Positions 1-10,310 of a DNA stretch of 64,000 bases are shown in pieces. Below the pieces are notes generated by a model. That model made no database searches. It saw only the letters and a list, made by a program, of their open reading frames with translations, and was not told the origin of the DNA. Where the stretch lies: the NCBI GenBank assembly GCA_030620095.1, contig JAUTXW010000108.1, positions 930,001-994,000 on the forward strand. The letters run 5' to 3'. The translations under genes were made by a program, and so were the position numbers. Within the stretch, counting starts at the first letter, position 1; each line of letters opens with the position of its first letter. Source of the stretch: Kuschelorhynchus macadamiae. Lineage: Eukaryota > Arthropoda > Insecta > Coleoptera > Curculionidae.

Positions 1-549
1 ATGGTACGCACATTCCTTTTATAAACGATTTCTCGATACTTGACATTGCTAAAGCGGATAGTCTATCTTGGCCCAATTCCTCAATAAAATTTATAAGCTC
101 TCGAAAAACCTTTGGATTTTCAGACAAAATTTTACACAATCTATAATTTTGTGTAAAATATGACGATTATTGGATACATTTTCATTAAAATCTCTAAAAG
201 ATTTTCTATAAGCTGTGTCTAGCTGAGTGCGAATATCAACATTTCCGACTGTAGCATAGTTCACCGAACATTTTATGTGATCTGCAGAAAACGCATGTTT
301 TTTTATTTTTTCTTTTAAGTGTTTTAAGTCTTTAACACCGGTTTTGCACCCTAATGAGTCCGACAAGTCCTTAGAAAACAACAAACAAATATAACAGTAA
401 AATGAGTTAGAGACTTCACAACCACGTATCCAGTTAACTAAATCGTACATACTTTTGCGTAAGTTTCGTTGAACCTCTTTATTTTTATCTTTACTAGTTT
501 GTCGTATACTAATTTCTTGTAAATTGCGACCACTTATCTTGAATACGGT
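1..549 (-). pseudogene. hAT transposase remnant: zinc-finger N-terminus fused to C-terminal dimerization end
   Basis: Minus-strand reading from about 549 is open and contains WIRGCEVSNSFYCYICLLF (a TTF/ZMYM-type zinc-binding segment), then KKHAFSADHI and a conserved block ending KIIDCVKFC. Immediately after, in the -1 frame, the sequence reads FRELINFIEELGQDRL then ALAMSSIEK, the C-terminal end of hAT transposases. The whole RNase-H-like catalytic core (normally several hundred residues) is therefore missing between about 136 and 110. This looks like an internal-deletion, non-autonomous derivative of a ZMYM1/DUF4371-like hAT. It is not functional. The same family appears again at 25.85-26.66 kb. 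Confidence 0.75.
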
Positions 550-1274
550 TATTTTTCAAAATTAAGTTCGTTAGCACTCTTTAGCTGTTTATATGTTTGC
601 ACTACAGATATTTTATTTCGTCTACATTCACAACTCAAATATAGACCACTTTAAAATTGGTTATTTTTGCAAAATTAAGTTCGTAAACACTTTCTAGTTG
701 TTTATTTTTTTGCACTAGTCACTACCAACATTTTATTTCCTGTATATTTCCAACTCACACATGGATCATAAAAATAAAAAATATGTATTACAAAAAACCG
801 TATATAAATCAATTTTCATCGATTAAAAACGTCCGAAACAATATCGAGTTAGAATATCGACCGCGCGACTTCTGAACAACTGAACTTCCGTATGCCGACG
901 TGATGCCGCGACCGGCCGATCGAATTATGAGAAGAGATCGGCTGATGACCCAAATCGCGATTTCATATTTCATTTGCCATCACGTTCGGCTACCGCTCGG
1001 TAGCTGTGAAATTTTCGGGTACTTTCGTCAAGCTTTAAGGTAATTAGGGCAATTCGGACTGCCCAGCCTAGCTTAGTATTTTATTATTATGCCTAAGGAA
1101 CGAAACGAGACCCTTCTAACCGTCTCGCGCGGCTAATAGTGTAGCGTATTTAACTTTTCCCAAGGTTCGCGTTTTATTACAACTATTAGGAGGGACGGTC
1201 AAACGAATAATTTATTTTCTGAAATATTTTTGGGGGGTCATTGACCAAATGACCCTAGGGAAGAGCCGCCACTG
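1..1274 (-). mobile_element. hAT transposon (ZMYM1-like), internally deleted, left part outside window
   Basis: The right boundary is a hAT-type terminal motif ending at 1274, which reads CAGTGGCGGCTCTTCC on the minus strand. The 8 bases just outside (1275-1282, aaaaccac) are the only visible copy of a possible target duplication, because the other end is beyond base 1. Inside are the transposase remnant (1-549) and about 0.7 kb of non-coding 5' sequence. The element interrupts a Penelope GIY-YIG fragment that resumes at 1275 and is collinear with the copy near 52.32 kb, so the hAT inserted later. The superfamily call rests on the terminus and the protein. Confidence 0.75.
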
Positions 1275-1445
1275 AAAACCACGGAGTATACAGCATTCCA
1301 TGCCAGGACTGTGAAAAGTTGTACGTTGGGCAAACTAACAGGCGAATAACAGCAAGGCTAGAAAAGCATAAACTCAGCATGACAAACAAACAAACAAACA
1401 AGCTCGGCCCTAGTCCTACATAATTAGGAAACCGACCACAAAATT
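1275..1445 (+). pseudogene. Penelope-like element GIY-YIG endonuclease fragment
   Basis: The reading frame gives VYSIPCQDCEKLYVGQTNRR followed by ITARLEKHKL, the N-terminal half of the Penelope GIY-YIG nuclease (VYSI..C and YVGQT core). The DNA is closely similar to 52.32-52.49 kb. An expanded (AAAC)n-like run near 1384-1400 and stop codons follow. Its left side is cut by the hAT insertion. Fragment only. Confidence 0.75.
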
Positions 1446-2570
1446 AGTTTAGCCTGCTTCAAAGAACTTGCACAATGATTCTACGAACACCACTTCTACT
1501 GAAAAAAACTGTTTAGTATTTACTTGGTACATATATGATTAAACTGTCGTGTACTCTGTAATTATTATAATACACATTAAACAACTTTTGTTCATTCATA
1601 ATATTTAAAAATATCAGAAAGAAAATTACAAATTTCAACTAAATCGAGTTAGCTGTGGTACATACAAAAGCAAAAATATCTATATCAAATAACTCTGAGA
1701 GAAATTGTCTGCCTTTAATTTTAACCGTGTTTAATATAACAAAAAAAAATAGGAAAAAATATTAAAAAATCAATTTTAATTTTATATAAAAGGTGTCATT
1801 TTTTGAAGTGCTAATGGAATACTTGCTAGAAACCATGAACGAAATTTCCAGGTTCGAGGCCAATAGGGGTGATATTAACATAATACAAACCTAAAGACTA
1901 TTACAAAATTAAATTTTTGTATGTTGTAAAACAAAAAACTTATTTTACCTTAATTTAAATTATTAATTAACTGATTAATTCGGAGATAAAATCGCGCACT
2001 TTTTAAAAGCTGGCCGGTTTATTAAAAACTGTGATAAACTTTTCTTAAAATTTCGCCATAAAATACAAAATATGATAACATTTGAAGAGCGCATATTAAA
2101 AAGAATTAGTCTCTAAAAATATATCTTGACTTTTACATCGGCAGATTGATTTAATTGATATAAGTAATAATTAAAATAAAATAAAAATCTACGTATTTCA
2201 TATAGCCCGAACTTGTTCAAACTTTCCGTACATCTTAAATTTTCCAAGACAAGGGGCCTTAGAGAGCAACTAAAATATTCTTTTCTGCTTTCGTATTGAT
2301 TTTTATCGTCAATCCACGCTTTTCTAGTCAGCCAACAACATTTTGGCATCCCATTATGTGAAGGGCCATTCCCAATGCACAATTGGGCCATTGTGCGGAT
2401 CTAGACACTGTATAATTTTAGTTCTTTTAGTTTGAAACCCCCGCTCGAGTGTCGTTCGTTTTCTTTTTCCTTTTTCGGTTCTTTTCATATTAGAGTTTAA
2501 ATTAAATTTTTGGGCGAACGTTGCCGTCGTTTGTAAAGAGAAATATTGGAATAAGCATTTATATTATTTG
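1446..2570. other. AT-rich non-coding stretch
   Basis: I see no coding signal, RNA gene or repeat structure that I can support. The only long open frame (2113-2391, minus) has no recognisable motif. Confidence 0.5.
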
Positions 2571-3816
2571 GAATATTTAAATTCGTTTAACTGTTGGCTT
2601 CATTATAGGAGTTTCGTTGGAAATGTTCTAATTGCCCTAATTTATAAATGTTTGGTTATTTTGTTGTGGTGAAGAAATTTTTCCAAATGAAATTGAGTTT
2701 TCTAACGTAGAAATGTCAGTTGAAACAATGTTCGACCAAAAAATTCTATCTCAAACCGAGTATTCTTATAAATGAAATTAAAACAGTGAAACAGCTGTTT
2801 AAAAGATCATTCCTTGGTTAATAATAGGCGCCATTGGAAAGAATAAAATTATTAGTATATTTGGAAAGTCAATAAGGTCAAAAAGTACGTAGTCATGTGA
2901 AATTGACTGCTTTTTAACCTAATCTGTGCAAAAGGAGAGAAGTTGAAATCTGATTTCTCTCTCTGTTTTAGTTACTACATAACCTATTAATAAGTGTAAT
3001 CATTTTGGTACAATGGTACAACTCTGCGCTTTATGAAAAAAAAACCCGATTTTTGCAAAGTTTAATTATATTAACCCCTTATTAGCTTTTTGCTATTTTT
3101 TGGTGGAAAAGGTATCCACGCAAGGTGCATAAAAGCTTATAAGTATACACGGTAAATATTCATAACGGGGAAAAGGAAAAAACATTTCAACTAATATATT
3201 TAATTTCGTTTAACTGTTGGCTTCATTATAGGAGTTTCGTTGGAAATGTTCTAATTACCCTAATTTATAAATGTTTGGTTATTTTGTTGTGGTGAAGAAA
3301 TTTTTCCAAATGAAATTGAGTTTTCTAACGTAGAAATGTCAGTTTAAACAATGTTCGACCAAAAAATTCTATCTCAAACCGAGTATTCTTATAAATGAAA
3401 TTAAAACAGTGAAACAGCTGTTTAAAAGACCATTCCTTGGTTAATAATAGGCGCCATTGGAAAGAATAAAATTATTAGTATATTGGGAAAGTCAATAAGG
3501 TCAAAAAGTACGTAGTCATGTGAAATTGACTGCTTTTTAACCTAATCTGTGCAAAAGGAGAGAAGTTGAAATCTAATTTCTCTCTCTGTTTTAGTTACTA
3601 CATAACCTATTAATAAGTGTAATCATTTTGGTACAATGGTACAACTCTGCGCTTTATGAAAAAAAAAACCCGATTTTTGCAAAGTTTAATTATATTAACC
3701 CCTTATTAGCTTTTTGCTATTTTTTGGTGGAAAAGGTATCCACGCAAGGTGCATAAAAGCTTATAAGTATACACGGTAAATATTCATACCGGGTAAAAGG
3801 AAAAAATATTTCAACT
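2571..3816 (+). repeat. Tandem direct duplication, two 0.62-kb copies
   Basis: The segment starting near 2571 recurs starting near 3193, with an offset of 623 bases. The copies differ by only a few substitutions and single-base indels (for example a one-base difference in the A-run before cccgattttt). No coding frame crosses either copy. A diverged, inverse-oriented relative of the middle part is at 7735-7860, so the unit belongs to a dispersed repeat family. Confidence 0.9.
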
Positions 3817-3942
3817 TTTTTGCATAAACTTACCGTCGTAAAATAACAGCCTTATAAAAAGCACTTTCGATTCATTAGAGGTATGTTTCTTTCTTTTGAC
3901 AAGCATTTTTGTCAGAATGAATAGATTTATTACTCTTGACTG

Positions 3943-6254
3943 CAGCGGTCTTCAAACTTTTATCTCTCACGGAACACTTCACATGATTATAATTTTTTAG
4001 GGAACCCCTACTTTATAATGTAGAAATGAGGTATTTATTTGAGAAAATTATCACGTTTTATTTGGAAAAAGGTGAAATATAAAAGTATAATAAAAATATA
4101 ATAGTATAATAAAAAATAAGAACACCATCACAATCATTTTAGTGGCAAGGATGGACTTGCTTCTTCCTACCAACGCTTTTAAAATCTGGTTTAATAGTGG
4201 TGATTTGAATTCTCATTTCCGGTTCGGCGTCTAATTTATTCTTGTATTTAGTTTTTGTGCTGGTATAAATGGAAAAAGATTGTTCACAAAGATATGTGCT
4301 GACGAACGGTAGAAGAATATCGATGCCACACTTTGAAATTTCAAGATATTCCTTGTACACCTCCAACCAAAAATCAAAGAGTTCTTCTTGATTAAATGAA
4401 ATTTTTATTGTAGAATCAGACGATATCTCAATTAATTGTTCTTTTTGTTTCAACATTAATAATTGATCATCATGGCTTTGTGCAAATGGATTTTGCACCC
4501 AACCATGTGGTATATTATCAACCATGAAAATGGTTGATAATATATGTTTTAATGTCTTCATTTATAGTAATCTGATTAAATACTAAAAAACCGTTTAACT
4601 TTCCAAAGCATTGTATGTCGTTTTTCTCTACATACGATTCCCACAAACTCAACTTCATAATAGATGCATTAATTTTATTATTAACTTTAAAAATATTTGT
4701 TTTTGTTCCTTGTAATGACACATTTAATTCATTTAGAGCAGAAAATATATCAGCCCAATATTATATTGCTTGACACCATTTCTCGACAATTAATTTAAAT
4801 GCGTATGCATGCTGCTGTTCGTATAAGAATAATCGTATCTCATCTTTAAGGTCAAAAAAACGACTTAAAACTTTTCCACGGGAGAGATCGTACTTCCGTA
4901 TGTAGAAGAAGCGTCCTATGTAAATTTGATAGTTCTTCGCAAAGAAGAGTGAACAGTCGCGAATTTAACTCTCTGGATTTAATAAACTACAACCATAACC
5001 TGACGATGAATGCAACAATGAGAATGTTCAATATGAGGTGCTATGGCCTTTATTCGAGATACTGCGCGTTTGTTTGTTCCAAGCAAGGACTTTGCTCCAT
5101 CAGTACATATATGCAAACATGAATTCCATGATATTTCGTTGTTGTTCATATGATGATTGTCTCAAATATTTTCTCCCCTGTGGTTCTATCTAGAAGGGGC
5201 TTACAGAAGAGAAGGTCTTCATGAACAGTTAATTCGAAAATATAACGCACCATAACAAGCAAAATCGCTAAACCAGCAAAATCAGTTGACTCATCTAACT
5301 GTAATATAAAACTATGAGGTGATTGTTTTATGCATTCTATGAATGTTTTTTTTTGCAAAAATTTGATATGTCTTTGATACGTCTGCCAACGGTTGTATCA
5401 GAGAGAGGGACCTTGTCGATTTCTTTTATAAATTTTTTACCAAGTTTGCAAACAATCAGGTCTTTGGCACAAGGTTTGATTAAATTTTCTCCTATTGTAT
5501 AAGCTTCTCCTGCTTTGACAATTCATTAACTGACAAGATATTATCCTTCAAGCGAAGATTCGTTACTATCGTACATATATTTACAATGACTTTTTTTATT
5601 TTTAAGTTCCCCGCATTTTCGTTCGAAATATTCTTTGCTTTTGTCCGTCAGATTGGGTGAGTTTCCAGATGCCTCTGCAATTTAGCTGAATTTAGGCTGC
5701 TGTTGCTAACTACCTTTTCAAACTGCACCCATCAACCATTTGATTCAAATTCATTGCCAGTCCAGGTAAAACCAAATTTTATGTAACTTTTGTTATATTT
5801 TCTCCGCTTTGGTTGATTTTCGTTCACGCTTGTGTTTGGTTTTAATTTTCTGCCTTGTAATTCTTAGAGTTTTGATTCGGAATCCTTTGAGCATGAAGGC
5901 AAGGAAATATCTTCGGTTGCTAAAGAAATGTCATTCGATTTCTCCTCTACCACTGAACATTTTAATTTTCAAGTCTTCAACCAAGTATTCATAATAGGAG
6001 TGAATGTTAGAACATTTATCTGAAAAAATGAAAGCAACAATATTATAAAGTCGAAAACGGGACATATTCGTAAAAAAAAACAGTTCGCTGATTCCTAATT
6101 TCGAAGATATTTAATCTTATCAAACAATAACTTATTCACATCCAATTACTCTCCGCTGATTATAACTACAAATCGCATTTCAAAATCGCCAAATTTGCAA
6201 AAAAGAAGACCATGAATAACGACATTATCGATAACAATTTGTAAGTGACCGCTG
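3943..6254 (-). mobile_element. hAT transposon (ZBED5/FAM200-like lineage), decayed
   Basis: The left end at 3943 starts cagcggtcttcaaactttt, a typical hAT/Charlie-type terminus. A matching outer end (CAGCGGTC on the minus strand) ends at 6254 with weaker inner similarity. Flanking 8-mers do not match, so the right end is tentative. The transposase remnant between them is on the minus strand. Confidence 0.6.
4139..5800 (-). pseudogene. hAT transposase, BED zinc finger type, multiply frameshifted
   Basis: In order on the minus strand: KIWFYL..NEF and the BED-finger tail SNSSLNSAKLQRHLETHP (about 5790-5660); NLTDKSKEYFERKCGELK; LGKKFIKEIDKVPLSD; the catalytic-region block FILQLDESTDFAGLAILLVM then RYI (about 5300-5225); a middle part with frameshifts; and the C-terminal block DILLPFVSTYLCEQSFS with KTKYKNKLDAEPEMRI (about 4330-4210). 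This order matches ZBED5/SCAND3-like hAT proteins, usually 550-650 residues. Several stops and frameshifts make it a pseudogene. Strand and family are clear; exact codon repair was not attempted. Confidence 0.85.
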
Positions 6255-6699
6255 GTGGCCTTTTTCTTCGACGAAAATACATATTTTATAATTTTGAGGT
6301 TATGCTATCGGAACTGACGCATCCAAAATTATCATTATTAGTGTGTAAGAAATACTGGCATACAACTTTAAAAAATTACTCTGATTTCAAGCAGAAACAC
6401 ATCTCTACTGGACGTTAGGTCACTTATTTTAAAATGAAATTGTTAAGAAAGACAAAGCGTTATATGTACTTACTTACGTTTTCTTAGCTAACCTATAACA
6501 CTAGAAACAGCCACTTTTATTAGCAGAATAAAAAAGAATAGCACAATAATAATTATTAATTATTAATCCAACACTGTGTAATTAAACTGAAATGAACTGT
6601 TACATAACCAGCTGATGAAATTTACGCCACTGGCTCGTTTTTTTCTGTTCAATTTTTCTTTAAATATATTATTGTGCATTACTCATTAGGTAAGTGGAA

Positions 6700-7620
6700 C
6701 CCCAATTCCGCGAAACACAGTTTGAATATAGCGGTTAGAGCATGGAAGAACCCAGGCCGATATTGCCATACTTTTAGGAAAATGTCAAAGTGCTATTTCA
6801 AAAATTCTGGCCAGATATAGGGAAACTGGGACGAATAGGCGAAGAGCGGCACAAGGAAGAAAAAGAATTTCTACTCCGGCAAAGGACATATGTTTAAGAG
6901 TGCAAGCTCTTAGAAGTAGATTTATGTACAGTGTCAAACTTAACAAAAGTAAACAAACAGTATTAAGGGGGTAAGCAGAAGATTGTCTGAAGCCATATGA
7001 AGCAGCTATCGGTCCCAAACTTCTATCGCGACATAGACGTCAGAGGCTAGAGTTTGCTAGAGAGCATTTACCATGGGGTGCAGGTCAATGGGGTAACGTT
7101 TTATTTAGCGATGAATCCAGTTTTTGTCTCTATAGTAATAACATACGTCTTTAAGTTTTTCGCAGGCCTGGTAAGCGATACGCTCAATGTAATTTTAAGA
7201 CGTCTGTCAGTTACGTGGTGAATCCGTGGTGGTGTCGGGCGGAATTAATTTAGAGGAAAAAACGGAACTTATCTTTATAGAACGCTTGACAGCTGATCAA
7301 TACATCATTTATATCCTCCAACCACATGTTGTACCGTTTGCACCTTTCATAGGCAACGACTTTTTATTCAGCATGATAATGGAAGGTGGAGATCTCAGTG
7401 CCTAATCCCAAACTTTAACAATATAAAGCATTTGTGGGATTAGATGGACAGAAAAGTTAGAGCTCTAAATCGACCGCCTCAAACCCTGGACGAATTGAAG
7501 ATATCGCTCGAGGATGGGGCGAAATGGACCAGGACAATCCAAGAAATCTTATAATGAGTATGCCAGATTGCTGTCAATCAGTTGGAAAAGGAAATGCGCG
7601 TTTTTAATGTTTCTTTGTTG
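6700..7620 (+). pseudogene. Tc1/mariner-type transposase remnant
   Basis: Broken plus-strand frames give an N-terminal helix-turn-helix-like stretch (ADIAILLGKCQSAISKILAR then YRETG), then REHLPWGAGQWGNVLFSDES (first Asp block, about 7065-7125), QHDNGRWRS (second Asp block, about 7370) and KHLWD.MDRKVRALNRPP with the third acidic position (about 7430). These are the DDE blocks of a Tc1-like transposase. At least five frameshifts or stops are present. Terminal inverted repeats were not found with confidence. Bases 6255-6700 upstream hold nothing I recognise. Confidence 0.75.
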
Positions 7621-7734
7621 CAATTTTCTCTATTGATCATTTTTATTTTGTTACTGTGTAATTAAATTTATTTAATGTTGCAGCCTCGCATTTGTTTTTT
7701 ACTCTGTATGAATGTTTACAGAATCTTATTATTA

Positions 7735-7860
7735 GGTCATGTAGTAACTAAAACAGAGCGAGAAACCAAATTTCAATTGCACTTATTGACTTTCCCGTTA
7801 CAATAATAATTTTTTTAATATTAGCGAAGGAATGATCTTTCAAACAGCGAAAAAAAATTT
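7735..7860 (-). repeat. Diverged copy of the 2.57-3.82 kb repeat unit
   Basis: On the minus strand this matches the tandem unit in several blocks: the cgctgtttgaaagatcattc block, tttagttactacat and gggaaagtcaataag. It is shorter and more diverged than the tandem copies. Confidence 0.6.
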
Positions 7861-9430
7861 AAATCGATCTATTGATAAGAAATATATTGAAGTTTAAGCT
7901 TGACCTATGTTTTTTATATTCCATAATTTTGGAACGAAGTGTATTTTTTGCAAAAAAAAAGAAATTCTTTGAAAAAAAACACTAAAAAGTTAAAAATATT
8001 ATTTAATATCATCTTGGAAACTTGACTTTATGAGGTCAGCGTCAATTTTTTTGTTTGATATGACGTAAATGACTATAGTTTATAAAAATTGTATCAGCGT
8101 TTATGCCAATTCTTTCCTTAGTTTGTTATGTTACTGATTCAAAAATTGTATAAAACCCTGTATAATACAGCTGTAGTTTTTTTGACTTAACTAGGATAAT
8201 TATATGTAAAGTATGTAAAAATTATTAAGTTTAAATAATAAGAGAATAGTTAAAAATTATTTTCTTTTGGAATATCTGATATAATTAAATTTATCCTGTA
8301 TATTGAAATCAAATAAATGAATTAAAAACCCGCCAAATTGGTTTAAAAAAAAATTAAACAAAACTAAAAATTGCAGAAACTCGGAACTTACGAACTTTTG
8401 AAAATTTCTACGGTTTTATTTAACACAATTTTAATGAACCAAAGCACCAATTCTAGATAGAGCTTTTACACATTGAAAACCTCAACAACCCCTGTAACTT
8501 GTTTAGTTTTTGAAAAATTCCGCTTTAATTTTGGGTAAAAATCAGAGATGTGCAAAGCAAATGGCCAGCAGTTTAGTTTAAAGTTCTATAAAATGGATAA
8601 GGAAAGATTTTTTCTTTTTCTATTTAACATTTTTCCTAAAAAAGTATTGTGTCACTAGCTTATTACTTTACAGAACAATTCAATAGCTGCAAACAGGCTA
8701 CTTCATTTCTCTTTCCCCATCCCTGTCACCATCCCTCGACAAAAAAAAAGTCATTATGTATGTCCAAAAACCATTAGCGATTTCACCACCGACCCGACAA
8801 ACGACTTAGCGTCATTCAAAAACCGAACCATTTGCCTTTTGCAAACACTTTCTTTGTAAAAGTGGGCGTATAGGCCCGACACCCCTCGATCCCATTGATT
8901 TTTCGCACCCCCCACGGGATCGAAACCGATTAAAAACAACCCCTTATTCCCAATAAAAAAATTCGATACGTTGTCAATTCGATTTGCAAAACTCAGTTTT
9001 TTAAAGTGGCCCTGTCGGTTTGTCGATAACCCGCTCTTCGGGCTTTGTTCGAACAAGATCGAGTTGTTTGGTCCGCTGTGTAAATGAAAGTTTGTCCCTG
9101 TTTCTAATGATAGAATTATAGGGTTGCACCAAATTTAATACAATACGTCGTGTAAGACGTTAGATATATACATGTGGGATTGCGATTGTAATTCGCTTTA
9201 TTGAGCCAGTATGTGAGATTTATTTCGTTTTTGTTAATTGTGTGCTAGGCAAATGGGATAAAGCTGGCAGTTATTCATCGGCAATCTTTAGGCCAACTGT
9301 TTTTGCCCGCACAATATGTTCTGGTTTAGCTATTTAATCTTCTGAGGTAGCAAATTAGGTTTTCCTCCGACTATTTACGAAACTGACATAAAATACATTG
9401 TTAACTGGGTTAGAAAGTGCCATATATCAC
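7861..9430. other. Non-coding; includes a GC-richer unique-looking island at about 8690-9090
   Basis: No gene recognised. The 8690-9090 segment has higher GC and complex sequence, unlike the surrounding AT-rich DNA. A 100-codon minus frame (8754-9056) crosses it but shows no known motif, so I do not call it a gene. The island may be single-copy host non-coding DNA. Confidence 0.4.
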
Positions 9431-9435
9431 ACGCG

Positions 9436-9581
9436 TATAGGAAAAAACGTTCAACACTAGCGTTGAAACCATTTTTTTATAAATGAATGCGATATAACAC
9501 TAATGCATTAATTTCGATACTTTTTTGGGTGTCAAAATGGCCCACTTTTTCGCGCTAGTGCGAAAAAAAAATGTTCCTATA
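9436..9581. repeat. Short inverted-repeat element with internal hairpin
   Basis: The arm at 9436-9462 (tataggaaaaaacgttcaac..) is inversely repeated at 9553-9581 (..aaaaatgttcctata), imperfectly. A second, perfect small hairpin lies at 9546-9567 (tttttcgc, loop gctagt, gcgaaaaa). It could be a small MITE or solo foldback element. Confidence 0.55.
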
Positions 9582-9965
9582 AGGGTATAACTTACATTTT
9601 TTTTCAGCTGTACCAAAAGTATTATATATATATTTTTTTCAAAAATTATTAAAAAACCCGTCTAAAAGAAACAAGCAATTTCTCTTCTAGATTTGTAATT
9701 CTTCAATATACCGAAAAATTCAAAAATTCATCCCATAATATTATAATTTTGACTTTCATCGTATTATAATCTCATAGCATTCCAGTTAGCTTAATGTTAA
9801 GTAATCTTAGTAACAATTGTTTCAACAATAGTGTTAATAGACAAATCTCGGCTGCGATGAGATGAGACCAAAAAGCAATAACATCTATTTGTTAGTGTGT
9901 GTGTGATTTATTTTGCGTAGTTATTTGTAATTTTGTGCTTTTAAAAGACGGTTTCGTCACTCAAC

Positions 9966-10032
9966 ATGCAAGACACAGACGAAGATTTACTTCTTGAAAG
10001 TATTTTGGAAGAAGCTGCAGCAGTTAGCTTAC
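9966..10032 (+). pseudogene. Crypton-like tyrosine recombinase, copy 1, N-terminal exon piece
   Basis: ATG at 9966 opens MQDTDEDLLLESILEEAAAV, continuing SLQ. The same start occurs in copy 3 at 35620. The frame stops matching at 10032, where the Transib element begins; the gene resumes at 15887. Family assignment comes from the downstream part. This N-terminus alone would be unrecognisable. Confidence 0.7.
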
Positions 10033-10310
10033 AGGTATTGCCATTCCCGGAGACCATTTAGGGCCAATAAGGGTTATATTAGAAGTATCTTTAACCTAAG
10101 TAAATATAATATTAAAATATACTAGAAGGTCCAGTAGGCTTAGAAAATAAAAAACACTGAAACAAAAGAATACTCATAGCTATTAAAACGAAGCGTCTTT
10201 TCAATGTTTTACCACCAGACTCTTAAAACACATTATTTGTCTATTATATTGTTTAAGTTATTGGTAATAATTTGAGTTTATTTGGAAATATATTAACAAA
10301 ATTTGATATG

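Noticed and set aside
5809..5994. 61-codon plus-strand frame with hydrophobic stretch
   Set aside because: It lies antisense to the N-terminal part of the minus-strand hAT transposase remnant, so it is a shadow frame.
8754..9056. 100-codon minus-strand open frame
   Set aside because: No recognisable motif, no splice context and no repeat relatives; open length alone is weak evidence.
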